A DNA stretch of 64,000 bases from Terriglobales bacterium (GTDB lineage Bacteria; Acidobacteriota; Terriglobia; Terriglobales; Acidobacteriaceae). The DNA is taken from NCBI GenBank assembly GCA_035561515.1, contig DATMXP010000053.1:41912-105911 (forward strand), in the 5' to 3' direction. Numbering within the stretch: the first letter of the stretch is position 1; each line of letters begins with the position of its first letter. A program made the translations under genes and the position numbers. Below the pieces are notes generated by a model, which made no database searches, had not been told where the DNA came from, and was given only the letters and a program-made list of their open reading frames with translations. This document shows, piece after piece, positions 6,763 through 15,562 of this stretch.

Positions 6763-9086
6763 CTGTTCGGGGGGACTGCTTTCACGAACCAGTCCAGAAT
6801 CCGAGTCAGATAATCCTTGTGATTCTCGTATCCCCACGCTTCTGCCGAGTGTCCTGCTCCGGCGTATTGAGCATAGAAAACTCTTTTTCCAAGCCGTCTG
6901 AGGCCCACGAAGATCTGGTCAGCCAGAAAACTAGGGACCGTGTCGTCGTTCAGGCCGTGAAGGATCAAGAGAGGAGTCTCAACCCGATTAAGGTACAAGA
7001 AAGGCGAATTCTCGGCGTATCGGCGATAAAAGGCCCACGGCGTACCATCCATCAGTCCTTGTCCGCCTTCGTCTGCAGCAACACCAAAGCTATTCCCGAG
7101 CTTGTCCATGGCAGCATAGTGAGAGAAGAGATCGCTGTACCCGCTGCTCACCACGGCAGCTTTGAACCGCTTCGTCTGCACCAAAAGGCAGAGGACACTG
7201 TAACCACCGTAACTGTGTCCCATAATGCCAACCCGATCGGGGTCGGCGATTCCCAACTCAATTACCTTGTTGACCCCCGGCAACACGGTTTTGGCAAGGT
7301 CGAAAAGGGGAGTGCCGACAGACTGCGGCGCATCCGGGCAAAGCACCGCATAACCGCGCGTGGCAAACAGCTGCATATTCATCGGGCTGATACATCCCGA
7401 GAAACCAAACGTCGGCAAATTCGCGGAGAGGAAGTGACCACCATAGACGCCCACAATCAGCGGGTATCTCTTTCCAGACTGGAAATCTGAAGGCAATAAC
7501 AAAGCGCCGCGTAGCCGCTGTCCATCCATCCCCATCCACTCGATGATCCGGCTCGAACCCATCGGATAGCGATTTAGCTCGGGATTCAGGTGGGTGACCG
7601 AGTGCGGTTCTCGGTCGTGGGCAGCAAACGCCCAAAGATCGCGACTGCGTGCAGAGCTTTCCGCCACGTAGAACACGGAACCTCCCCGCTCTGGTGCAAA
7701 CATATTGATGGGGCTATCCACGTCAAATTCTCCCGCGAACAGCTCGACGTGCTCGCCGCTGTTCAAGTTCACTTTGTGAAAGGATCGCTTTTGTGTCTTC
7801 TCATCGCGAGCAATCAAAACAATTGCAGAGCCCCGCTCAGTGCTCCAAGTCAGATTGCTACCCTTGCGTATCGTCTCCACCACTTTGCCGGGAAAGCGTG
7901 CGAGCGCCCGCAGTCGGCCGTCCGCGACCGAGGCTTTCCAAATTGTCTCCTTCGATGCAACCAGCACCGAATGACCCGTTTCATCCCAAAGCGGCAACTG
8001 AACCACGCTTCCGGCGAAGCCGGCTTTCAGCGCATGCCCCTCACTCGGGAGCTGAAAGGTCACCCGTCGACTAGCGTCCACATCGATGATTAGGAGCTCG
8101 CTTGCGGACAGCATCCCGGCAGAACGGCAGGCAAGAAATTTTCCATCGGGAGACCAGGTTACCGTAAAAGGTGTAGGGCCGAGCTTTACATCAGTGGCGA
8201 GCACGCGAAAACTGCGGCGGGAAACGTCCAGGACGGCAAGGTCATAGAGGAGTTGTTGCGTACCGGGCTGGGCAAACCGTTTTCGGACAGCCACGGCGAC
8301 GTGTTCGCCGTCAGGGGACACCCAGAACGCTCCAATTCGCACGTCGGCCAGCAAGCGCTCGGAATGTCCCTGCAGGACATCCACGTCCACCAAATCGTAA
8401 GACGCGCTTATATCCCAGGGGTCGGCTTGACGGGATTGGTCAGAGTCTTCTTTTTCCGCGGTGTAGAGTCGTACCGAGACACCCTCAGGCGCGCGAGACC
8501 GTTCATCCGGGTCAGCAAACGTCTGAACAACACTTCGCTCGGCTGTCTCTCGTGTTGCTTGTCGCGGTCCGGTGCGTATGTAGATGTGCCGACTGTCCTG
8601 CGCCCAGCGAAAAGTGCCGATTATGCACTCTTCGACCCGCACCAGTTCCCAGTGCTTTCCCAAGAGCCGATCCCATACGGAGACGGTCCTGACCGGCGGC
8701 GCATCCGGCATGAGCTTCCGACTGCAGAAGGCCAGATACCTTCCATCGGGAGACCAGTCTGGCATGGAAGGACTTGAATCGGGAAGAGCCAATTCCTTTT
8801 CAGCCTGGGTTTCGAGATCGAGGACTCTGAGAACACTATCGTTAGTTTGTACGCGTCCGATGGTAGAAGCCTTCGCAGATTTCTCATTCACCACGAAGGC
8901 AGTCCATCGGCCATCGGCAGAAATCGCAAATGGGTCGTAGGCTTCAAAGGAGCGGAGACGCAAGAGTACTTCGACAGGAAGTGGAACTGCCGCCTGCGCG
9001 AAACAGGCATACCCCCACAACAACAGCACAGCGGCAGTTCCAAACACTAGGGGAAGTCGGAAGCGGGCAGAGATAGTAGAGGGCAT
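6759..9086 (-). CDS. Secreted S9-family (prolyl oligopeptidase-type) serine peptidase
   Basis: About 775 residues from the ATG at 9086; a GTG at 9107 is also possible. A signal peptide (LVFGTAAVLLLWGYACFAQA) is followed by a WD/TolB-like beta-propeller ('WSPDGRYLAFCS', 'WVSPDGEHVAVAV', 'WSPDGKFLACRS') and a C-terminal alpha/beta hydrolase domain. The catalytic triad is visible: Ser in GHSYGG, Asp in 'LNDDTVP' and His in 'GAGHSAE'. Members cleave oligopeptides. It lies downstream of an Oar-like TonB receptor in the same direction (65 bases), so it may process peptides brought in by, or made for, that receptor. A hairpin after the stop may terminate the unit. Confidence 0.9.
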   Translation of the reverse strand: MPSTISARFRLPLVFGTAAVLLLWGYACFAQAAVPLPVEVLLRLRSFEAYDPFAISADGRWTAFVVNEKSAKASTIGRVQTNDSVLRVLDLETQAEKELALPDSSPSMPDWSPDGRYLAFCSRKLMPDAPPVRTVSVWDRLLGKHWELVRVEECIIGTFRWAQDSRHIYIRTGPRQATRETAERSVVQTFADPDERSRAPEGVSVRLYTAEKEDSDQSRQADPWDISASYDLVDVDVLQGHSERLLADVRIGAFWVSPDGEHVAVAVRKRFAQPGTQQLLYDLAVLDVSRRSFRVLATDVKLGPTPFTVTWSPDGKFLACRSAGMLSASELLIIDVDASRRVTFQLPSEGHALKAGFAGSVVQLPLWDETGHSVLVASKETIWKASVADGRLRALARFPGKVVETIRKGSNLTWSTERGSAIVLIARDEKTQKRSFHKVNLNSGEHVELFAGEFDVDSPINMFAPERGGSVFYVAESSARSRDLWAFAAHDREPHSVTHLNPELNRYPMGSSRIIEWMGMDGQRLRGALLLPSDFQSGKRYPLIVGVYGGHFLSANLPTFGFSGCISPMNMQLFATRGYAVLCPDAPQSVGTPLFDLAKTVLPGVNKVIELGIADPDRVGIMGHSYGGYSVLCLLVQTKRFKAAVVSSGYSDLFSHYAAMDKLGNSFGVAADEGGQGLMDGTPWAFYRRYAENSPFLYLNRVETPLLILHGLNDDTVPSFLADQIFVGLRRLGKRVFYAQYAGAGHSAEAWGYENHKDYLTRILDWFVKAVPPNS

Positions 9087-9150
9087 GCGAGAGTCCCTGA
9101 GGTGCACGTGACGATGTGGTGAGTGAACAGACGTGTCCGCTTTCTGCCCT

Positions 9151-12100
9151 TCAGAACGTAAGTTTTAAAGACAGTTGGAGTGACCGAGGCCCTCCTTGTT
9201 GGAACAGCGGGTTCAAGCCACTGAGTCCTTGATTCAGCATCTGAGTTGAACTCAGATAGGCCGACCCGTAGTCCAGGATTGCTCGTGGATTGGCGAAATT
9301 GGGATGATTGAAGATGTTGAAAGCGTCGACCCGCACCTGCGTTGAGAGGCGGTCGGTCACTCGGATCTTGCGTGCAACTGATAAATCCACCTGCTTAAGG
9401 CCGAAACCCGATATATCATTGCGTGGCTCGGTGCCTTGCCGCGTGGTATTTGGAACAGAGAAAGCTGCCGGATTGAGGCTCTTTCCTCCCGGGGCAGATG
9501 AGTTGGCAATCCAGGGAGACTGTCCTGACACTAAGTCCGGCCGAGAAAGAGCATACCCACGGGGATCAGGCGAAGTCGAATACAGAGCCGCGTTGAACGG
9601 AAATCCAGTTCGCGCAACGACCACCGCATTGATCGACCAGCCGCCGGCGATCGCCGCTAACACACGGTGTCCGCGAATTTGTGGCATATCAAAGGTCAGG
9701 GCTCCGGAGAAGCTGTGCCGTACATCGAAATCAGAGGATGCGGAATCGCCGGCAGCGGAAATGGTAGTGTTGGCCAAGCCGGCGACGACATCGTTCGAGC
9801 TATTGTCACGTGAGTGAGCAAAGGTATAGTTGAGGAGGACCTGGAGCCCTGATGACATAGGTCTCCGGTATTGCAGCTGCAAGCCATCATACTTCGACCA
9901 TGCGCCGTTGTAGGTGAGAAGAAAGTCGGCGCGAAGATCCGGGTTTGGCTGATACATGACCTGCTGTCGCAGCAGGCTCTTGCCCACCTGGCCAACATAG
10001 GTCATGGACACGGTCTGTTCTCCTGCTAAAGACTTCTCGACCGCTGCATTCCATTGGTAGGACCGCGGCAGTTTCATCGCTGGATCAAACGCAAGCACAT
10101 CGAAGGTGAAGGGCGGTGAAAACGTGATCGGAGGCAGATACTGGCCAGCATCGGAGAGAGGCAGCGCTACATTGGCAACGAAGCCTGGTGCGATGTTGGG
10201 ATAGGAAGTGGCCAATTGAGCAGATGCACCCATTCCGAGGTCATAGAAGATTCCGGCTCCAGCGCGCAAGACGAGATCGTGGGTCGGATTGTAGGCCAGA
10301 CCAATACGCGGCGCGAAGTTTCTGTAACGAGTTTGCCAGATCGATGTTCCCGGCGGCGCGATCGATATCTTTGCGGCATCGAACACATTCTCCCAAGCGG
10401 CTAAACGGGTTTCGCCACGGGCCGCGGGCGCGGGACTCAGTTCCCAGCGCAACCCATAGGTCACAGCAAGATTCGCGCTGGCTCTCCACATATCCTGCGC
10501 ATACAACGATAGTGAGTGCGTGAGCAGCTGCGAGTAGTTACCGGATGCAACATATAAGCTGGCTTCATTCGTGTTTACCAGAGATTGCACCGTCGGCGCA
10601 GCGACCTCGACAAAGCCTCGGTACGGTTTGCTGTTGAGGAAAAGAGCGCGATAATCACCTCCCAGCTTGATTCGGTGGCTTCCCATAATCAGAGTAAGGT
10701 CGTCACTGAAGTTGAGTTGCCGGGAAAGGTTTCGTGCCTGCGGACCTATGGAATAGTAGGCAGTGTCGTAGGTTATGAACGCCGCTTCGTGGTCGGCAGA
10801 CGATAAGTTGTTGAGGATGGCCGAAGCCGGCAAGGGGACCGCGCCTGCGAAGGAGTCCAGCGAGGTTACGAAATTCGAGGTTTGGGAAGAGTAGTTCGCT
10901 CGCAACGAGTTTGCCATCCGCGGGGACAAGAGCACGTCGACTCCCACCGTCAATGTCCGGGTGTTCACCTCGGATGTATATAGGTTGCTGAGACTGTTCT
11001 GCCGCTGGATTCCGACGGAGGGGGCATCGCTGTAGCGCGAGAAAAGCGCCCACTTCGAGCCCCATCGGTGATCCAAGCGAATGCTTCCGGCATTGAGGGC
11101 GGCCGAATTCGAGAATACCCCGGTGAAGACCCCGGTAGCGCCACTTGACGGTCCGTTGGGCAGTGGATAAGCCTTCAAGAACGGCGCCACTTCTGGACTT
11201 GCGTCGGAGCGCGCCTGCAGCGACGGCACCTTAATGATTTTGGTCTGAGGCAGGCGCAAGCGCGCTCCCTCATAGGACAAGAAGAAGAATGTGTGGTTCT
11301 TCCAGAGGGGGCCTCCAAAATACCCGCCAAAGTTGTTATACCGCTCCGGCGCATGCGGACGGCCTGGAAGTGCGTTGGCAAACCAATCGTTGGCGTCGAG
11401 GGCATCGTTGCGAAAGTATTCGTAGACTCCGCCGTGGGGGTCGTTGGTACCGGAGCGGGTGGTCAGCAATACCTGGCCTCCCGGCGTCTTGCCAAACTCC
11501 GGCGCAAAGGAGGAGGTTTCCACCCGGAATTCCTGGAGAGCCTCTACTGACACCAGACTGCTGGTTCCACCCAACACGCTGAACGCCTGCCCGGCGCCAC
11601 TGCCGGACTGACCGAGGGCGAGTGTGGGAGAAACGCCGAAATTGGCAGAGACTCCATCAACCAAGAAGTTATTGGCAGTCGTCCGCTGGCCGGAAATACT
11701 GAACTGTCCAGGTGAGCCCGGAACCGAGGGAGCGATGACCACGCCCGGCGTCAGTTGCAGCAGGGTGTTGAAACTGCGGCCATTCAGAGGCAGGCTCTCG
11801 ACGAACTTCTTGTCGATCACGGTGCTGACGGCCGCCGATTCTGTGTTCATCAGCGGTGCGCCACCTTCGACAGTCACCGACTCGATAGCTGCGCCGACAG
11901 GAAGTGTAAAGTTGATCGCCAGTGCATCCTGAACCTGAACCACGACGTCCGGCTTGATCAGCGTTTTGAAGCCTGACTTGGAAACCTGAACCCGGTAAGG
12001 GCCAGGAGACAGGTTCGGTACCACATAGATGCCTTCGGCATTCGTCTGGCTGAGGTACTTCACCCCGGTGGCGTCGTTAACGATCACGATTTCAGCAGCA

Positions 12101-12231
12101 ACAATCGCTCGATTCGTCGGGTCCACCACGAGCCCACTGATGGTTCCATTCGGGGATTGGGCATGCAGCGGAAGAAACCACAGCACAGCGCAAGCAAGAA
12201 CAATGAGAAGGCCAAGCAAGATGGGGCGCAC
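9151..12231 (-). CDS. Oar-like TonB-dependent receptor with carboxypeptidase-regulatory-like domain
   Basis: I place the start at a GTG at 12231, preceded by AGGAG at a spacing of 8; the frame is open to 12303. The roughly 1026-residue protein has a signal sequence (ILLGLLIVLACAVLWFLPLHA), a CarboxypepD_reg domain ('GTISGLVVDPTNRAIVAAEI'), a plug domain ('IDKKFVESLPLNGRSFNTLL', 'SISGQRTTANNFLVDGVS') and a large beta-barrel ending in 'LSLKLTF' with terminal Phe. This is the outer-membrane receptor type expanded in Acidobacteriota. Substrate is unknown. The upstream ECF sigma/anti-sigma genes and the downstream S9 peptidase are transcribed the same way. Confidence 0.92.
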   Translation of the reverse strand: MRPILLGLLIVLACAVLWFLPLHAQSPNGTISGLVVDPTNRAIVAAEIVIVNDATGVKYLSQTNAEGIYVVPNLSPGPYRVQVSKSGFKTLIKPDVVVQVQDALAINFTLPVGAAIESVTVEGGAPLMNTESAAVSTVIDKKFVESLPLNGRSFNTLLQLTPGVVIAPSVPGSPGQFSISGQRTTANNFLVDGVSANFGVSPTLALGQSGSGAGQAFSVLGGTSSLVSVEALQEFRVETSSFAPEFGKTPGGQVLLTTRSGTNDPHGGVYEYFRNDALDANDWFANALPGRPHAPERYNNFGGYFGGPLWKNHTFFFLSYEGARLRLPQTKIIKVPSLQARSDASPEVAPFLKAYPLPNGPSSGATGVFTGVFSNSAALNAGSIRLDHRWGSKWALFSRYSDAPSVGIQRQNSLSNLYTSEVNTRTLTVGVDVLLSPRMANSLRANYSSQTSNFVTSLDSFAGAVPLPASAILNNLSSADHEAAFITYDTAYYSIGPQARNLSRQLNFSDDLTLIMGSHRIKLGGDYRALFLNSKPYRGFVEVAAPTVQSLVNTNEASLYVASGNYSQLLTHSLSLYAQDMWRASANLAVTYGLRWELSPAPAARGETRLAAWENVFDAAKISIAPPGTSIWQTRYRNFAPRIGLAYNPTHDLVLRAGAGIFYDLGMGASAQLATSYPNIAPGFVANVALPLSDAGQYLPPITFSPPFTFDVLAFDPAMKLPRSYQWNAAVEKSLAGEQTVSMTYVGQVGKSLLRQQVMYQPNPDLRADFLLTYNGAWSKYDGLQLQYRRPMSSGLQVLLNYTFAHSRDNSSNDVVAGLANTTISAAGDSASSDFDVRHSFSGALTFDMPQIRGHRVLAAIAGGWSINAVVVARTGFPFNAALYSTSPDPRGYALSRPDLVSGQSPWIANSSAPGGKSLNPAAFSVPNTTRQGTEPRNDISGFGLKQVDLSVARKIRVTDRLSTQVRVDAFNIFNHPNFANPRAILDYGSAYLSSTQMLNQGLSGLNPLFQQGGPRSLQLSLKLTF

Positions 12232-12477
12232 GTTGATTCTCCTGTGCGCAACATATTTCGTTGCGCTGTTCGTAGTACGCAGGAAAGGACGTGGTGGTAC
12301 CACGTCGAGATTCTAGGCCGAAAAAACCATGAGAAAGGAAGCAGGGATTGCGATTCGCAGATTCCGGAAAAACGCGCGTATGGTGACTGGCGGCGGAGTA
12401 CAGCCTGCGATCAGCGTGCCGCTAATCCTGTCGCATCCCAATCGGGTGATGAGAACTGCCGGTTCGCCGGAAAATGA

Positions 12478-13788
12478 TCAGGGATGGTTCGAATCCACCT
12501 TCAAGTAAGCGAAGAGGAGAGACTTGCCGCTGGGCCTATGGCTTCCGCCGTTCGGTTCGACGGTCACGAACACCGCATCGATTTGAGCCAGCGTTCGGGA
12601 GTCATCAAACTTCAATACCCAGCGTTTCTTGGTGGCACTGTCGACATAAAAGATACCGAGATTGAGGGCCTGCTTGTGGTCCGGCCCGCGCCGTCCCCAG
12701 GCCTGAAAGGTGCTGGCGGCCTTCAGGCTGGCTTGATCCAGATCGTAGGCGTAAAAGATCAGCGACTTGCCCTTGGTGTAGAACACCCGGCCGTAAGGCT
12801 TCTGCGTCTCGCCGGTGCGGGCGACATCGTAGACCTCGGTAATCAACAGATCGCGCGCCCCCATCAGCTCGCGAATATCACGGTCGTGCGCCAGCAACTC
12901 CTGCTGTTGTTCGAGGGCAGCATCGCGCTCATGTAACTGTTGCGTGAGGTAGTTGACTTTGGCTTCCAGTGCCTTTGCCTGTACGGCGTCCTGGGAGGAC
13001 TGCTCTGCCAGTGAGTCGAGTTGGTTCTGCAGCGCCTGAGCATTCGTCTGCGCCGCTTCGACCTTCCGCGCCAACTCGTTGCGCTGGCGGATGAGATCCG
13101 GCTGGCCAGTGTTCCCGGCGCTGAAGTCCCGCTCCAGCCGCTGCTGCGCCAGCCTCATCACGCTCATGTCAGCCGACTGCCGCTCCAATTGCCGGCGGAG
13201 CTCCGCGATCTGGCGGTCGCGTTCTTCGATCTGGGTGCGCGCAATTGCCCGCTCATGGCCGGCATCGCTCAACTGTTCTTCCAAGGCGAGGTTACGTTGC
13301 GGGCTGGGCGGTGGAGGTGTAAGGATGGCGGTACTCACTCCCCGACGAATGCCAACCTGATAGGCACAGATCCCGAGCGCCACGGAGAGCAGGATTGCAG
13401 CAGCATAAAGAGTCCACACCCGACTCCAGGTGGCGGCGCCCGCGAAAGGAAGCACGCGTGGAGTGTCAGTCGATCGCGCGGTTTCCCGTCGCTCTTTCTG
13501 AGCCGGCCGTGAAGCTTCGTCTTCGCGCGCGATGCGCGCAAAAAGCGCCGCTTCGGCCCGGTCCATCGACCAGCCGGGTCCCGGATCAATATGCTCTGGA
13601 ATCTCACGCGCGGCTATGGCAGGGAGCGCGTGGCCAACCACGGCTTCGTACTGCTGCATGGCCGCGCGACACGAAGAGCAGGCCGCGAGATGCTCCCGCA
13701 GCTTCTGCTGTTCCTCGCCGGTTAGCTGGCCTGTGGTTGCAACGGCACAGAGCTCGAGGAACTCGTCATGGGGTTCGATGTGCGACAA
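12478..13788 (-). CDS. Anti-sigma factor, zinc-finger and coiled-coil
   Basis: A 436-residue membrane protein. The N-terminus has the anti-sigma zinc-finger pattern His-x3-Cys-x2-Cys ('REHLAACSSCRAAM', about residues 28-41), then a cytoplasmic linker, one membrane segment ('VWTLYAAAILLSVALGICAY', about 122-141), a long coiled coil (about 170-300, rich in Q, R, E) and a C-terminal globular domain ('GRVFYTKGKSLIFYAYDLDQ') resembling anti-sigma-K-like C-terminal regions. The start is a TTG with AGGAG 9 bases upstream. It follows the ECF sigma gene by 51 bases, so it is almost certainly its cognate partner, sensing a periplasmic signal. Confidence 0.85.
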   Translation of the reverse strand: MSHIEPHDEFLELCAVATTGQLTGEEQQKLREHLAACSSCRAAMQQYEAVVGHALPAIAAREIPEHIDPGPGWSMDRAEAALFARIAREDEASRPAQKERRETARSTDTPRVLPFAGAATWSRVWTLYAAAILLSVALGICAYQVGIRRGVSTAILTPPPPSPQRNLALEEQLSDAGHERAIARTQIEERDRQIAELRRQLERQSADMSVMRLAQQRLERDFSAGNTGQPDLIRQRNELARKVEAAQTNAQALQNQLDSLAEQSSQDAVQAKALEAKVNYLTQQLHERDAALEQQQELLAHDRDIRELMGARDLLITEVYDVARTGETQKPYGRVFYTKGKSLIFYAYDLDQASLKAASTFQAWGRRGPDHKQALNLGIFYVDSATKKRWVLKFDDSRTLAQIDAVFVTVEPNGGSHRPSGKSLLFAYLKVDSNHP

Positions 13789-13839
13789 CGCCCCGGCTCC
13801 TGGGACCCACGTAGGTTGTAATCATACTGCTCAATCGCC

Positions 13840-14565
13840 CTAAGGCTTACTGCCAAAAATCTGCTTTCTCAGCTTTTCCAGCCCCCGGAAGTAGTGGTGC
13901 TTGACGTTTCCCCGCGTCTGGTTCAGTTTCGCCGCAATTTCCTCGAAGTTGTACCCCTCGAAGAAATAAAGCCGTAGCGTTTGTCGCTGGCCCTCAGAAA
14001 GTGCAGCAAACAGCTTCTCCAGGGCGCCGTTTCCCAATACCTCGTCGATCGAATTCCCCCCTCGTCCGGCGCTTGCGCCTGGTCCGGCCAGCTCGTGGGC
14101 CACGTCTTCCAGATCGACTTGCTTATAGAAGTGGCGGGAAGCAAGATAACGGCGGCGGGATATGGCACAGTGGCAGGTCCGCTGCAGGATCCAGAACTGC
14201 ACCGGGCTCCGCGAACGGTCGAAACTCCCGCACTTACGGTGCACCCAGAGGAAGACTTCCTGCACCATATCGTCGGCTTCTGCCGCGTCACCGAGAATGC
14301 GGTACGCCACTCCCCGAACCATGCGAGCGTAGCGCCGAAAGAGCAGGGATAGGGCTTCTTTGTCTCCTGCGGTGATGCGAGCCAGCAGAATTTCGGAGGA
14401 CGGTTCAGCCGTGGCCTCAGAGAGAGTCGGCGGAAAGAAAATCGTTGAGGAACCAGTGCTCGCAGCGGGGTCGCAGGGATCATCAACGCCGGCGGTTGCC
14501 GGTAGTGGACGCTCTTCCGCAGGGGAGATCAGGGAAGGGAGGCGAATCGGGAACGGAACGTCCAT
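13840..14565 (-). CDS. ECF-family RNA polymerase sigma factor
   Basis: A 241-residue sigma factor with a roughly 65-residue unconserved N-terminal extension. Region 2 follows ('ARMVRGVAYRILGDAAEADD', 'MVQEVFLWVHRKCGSFD') and then region 4 ('LSEGQRQTLRLYFFEGYNFE', 'EIAAKLNQTRGNVKHHYFRG'). It directs transcription of a small regulon when released from its anti-sigma factor, whose gene is next downstream. Self-regulation through its own promoter is typical. The Oar-like receptor further down may be a target, but I did not find a matching promoter motif. Confidence 0.9.
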   Translation of the reverse strand: MDVPFPIRLPSLISPAEERPLPATAGVDDPCDPAASTGSSTIFFPPTLSEATAEPSSEILLARITAGDKEALSLLFRRYARMVRGVAYRILGDAAEADDMVQEVFLWVHRKCGSFDRSRSPVQFWILQRTCHCAISRRRYLASRHFYKQVDLEDVAHELAGPGASAGRGGNSIDEVLGNGALEKLFAALSEGQRQTLRLYFFEGYNFEEIAAKLNQTRGNVKHHYFRGLEKLRKQIFGSKP

Positions 14566-14889
14566 AAGGCCCGCGACGGACTGATCCCCGGGGATAAACC
14601 GTCTTCCACCTCCTTCTGCTAAGCTCTTGCAACCCCTTGAGTCGCTGGACTTTATCCGCAGCAGTCACCGCGACTCGCACACTGCGATGCACATTAAGTC
14701 TTTGTTTTCAATGACTTACACCAAATCTCGCCCTGAGAGCGGACTCAGTCTTACCTTATTACCGCAATCCTCGCTACGCCCTTTGTCTCATTCGTGCTTT
14801 TTGTACGGCATCGTTACCGGATGAGTTCACAGAACTGAATGTCTGGCATGCCAGACACAACGGCAAAATAGTACGCCCAAGATGAGAGC
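14566..14889. other. Intergenic region between divergent sigma and XRE genes
   Basis: About 320 bases holding the promoters of the ECF operon (leftward) and of the controller-like XRE gene (rightward). Apart from the palindrome at 14840-14857 I see no RNA gene or repeat. Confidence 0.45.
14840..14857. promoter_or_regulatory. Perfect 18-bp palindrome, likely operator of the adjacent XRE gene
   Basis: TGTCTGGCATGCCAGACA is a perfect inverted repeat that ends 32 bases before the ATG of the controller-like XRE gene. Size and position fit autoregulation by a dimeric HTH protein. Confidence 0.65.
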
Positions 14890-15114
14890 ATGTCCAGCGG
14901 CAATCACGCTCTTCTGGTGCAGTTGGGGAAGCGCATCCGAGCACGCAGACGCCAAAAGCGTTGGACGCAAACTGATATGGCAGTTGCGCTAGATATAAAT
15001 CGGGGACACATCTCAGATATTGAATTAGGCAAACGCGAAGTGGGGCTAATTACACTCCAAGTGATCGCCCGCGGCCTGAACACCACGATGGAGAATCTTC
15101 TAAGAGGTCTCTAG
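14890..15114 (+). CDS. Small XRE regulator, restriction-controller-like
   Basis: A 74-residue protein made almost only of an HTH_3 domain: 'LGKRIRARRRQKRWTQTDMA' for helices 1-2, 'INRGHISDIELGKREVGL' for the recognition region and 'LQVIARGLNTTMENLL' for the dimer helix. Length and the 'HISDIE.GKR..GL..L..IA.GL' pattern match controller (C) proteins of restriction-modification systems, although ordinary small XRE repressors look similar. A perfect palindrome stands just upstream. A decayed gene begins 28 bases downstream on the same strand, and a type I R-M operon lies beyond it on the other strand. It may have controlled the lost gene, or may still control itself. Confidence 0.8.
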   Translation: MSSGNHALLVQLGKRIRARRRQKRWTQTDMAVALDINRGHISDIELGKREVGLITLQVIARGLNTTMENLLRGL

Positions 15115-15142
15115 AGTTAACTCACTTCGGGAGAGACCAGCA

Positions 15143-15451
15143 ATGAGCACCTTCGGCACCAGGGGGCGGAGGTTCACTACCCTCCGGAATTACTGCAACT
15201 ACTGAAAGACACCATTCCGCTTCTTTGCCGCTCCAAGCAGGAAGTCATGCTGTTCTTTTCGGGGCGCCGGGGTTCCGGACGGACTCGTCGCCGATATCCA
15301 GAAGACCGTAGGCACGAACCCCGAATCGATTTCGAAGTTCGCCCTCGCCTCATTCCTGAATTGTGTGGGCCGAGACCTTGGCGCTGCGCAGTCTGGCAAA
15401 CAGGAACGGTCCGAATATTTGTGGCGAAGCGTTCCCCCTCTTGGAAGCTAA
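15143..15451 (+). pseudogene. Decayed gene with two frameshifts, possibly the N-terminus of a restriction nuclease
   Basis: From the ATG at 15143 the protein is restored by two single-base corrections. A G added to the G5 run at 15162-15166 gives 'MSTFGTRGAEVHYPPELLQL'. A G removed from the G4 run at 15261-15264 gives 'FFSGAGVPDGLVADIQKTVG'. The frame then runs to TAA at 15449. The block 'HYPPELLQLLKDTIPLLCRS' plus 'KQEVMLFFSGAG' resembles the N-terminal domain I associate with some Mrr-type or effector-like defence proteins, but this assignment is uncertain. The rest of such a protein is missing. It follows the controller-like XRE gene by 28 bases, so the two may once have formed an operon. 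Confidence 0.5.
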
Positions 15452-15562
15452 TCTCACATTCTTATCTGAAAGCTCGAACGCCTCGGAAACCCAAACGCGA
15501 CGTATGATCCCTGGCCCGTTTGGTGCATGAATTTTTGTGCGCCAAAACACCGGTACGCAGGA
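15452..15562. other. Gap between decayed gene and HNH gene
   Basis: About 110 bases, probably further debris of the decayed gene on the left. No terminator hairpin with a T-tract was found for the R-M operon that ends at 15563. Confidence 0.3.

Noticed and set aside
12478..12500. GGTTCGAATCC, a possible tRNA T-arm
   Set aside because: It lies at the coding end of the anti-sigma gene and has no matching acceptor or anticodon arms.
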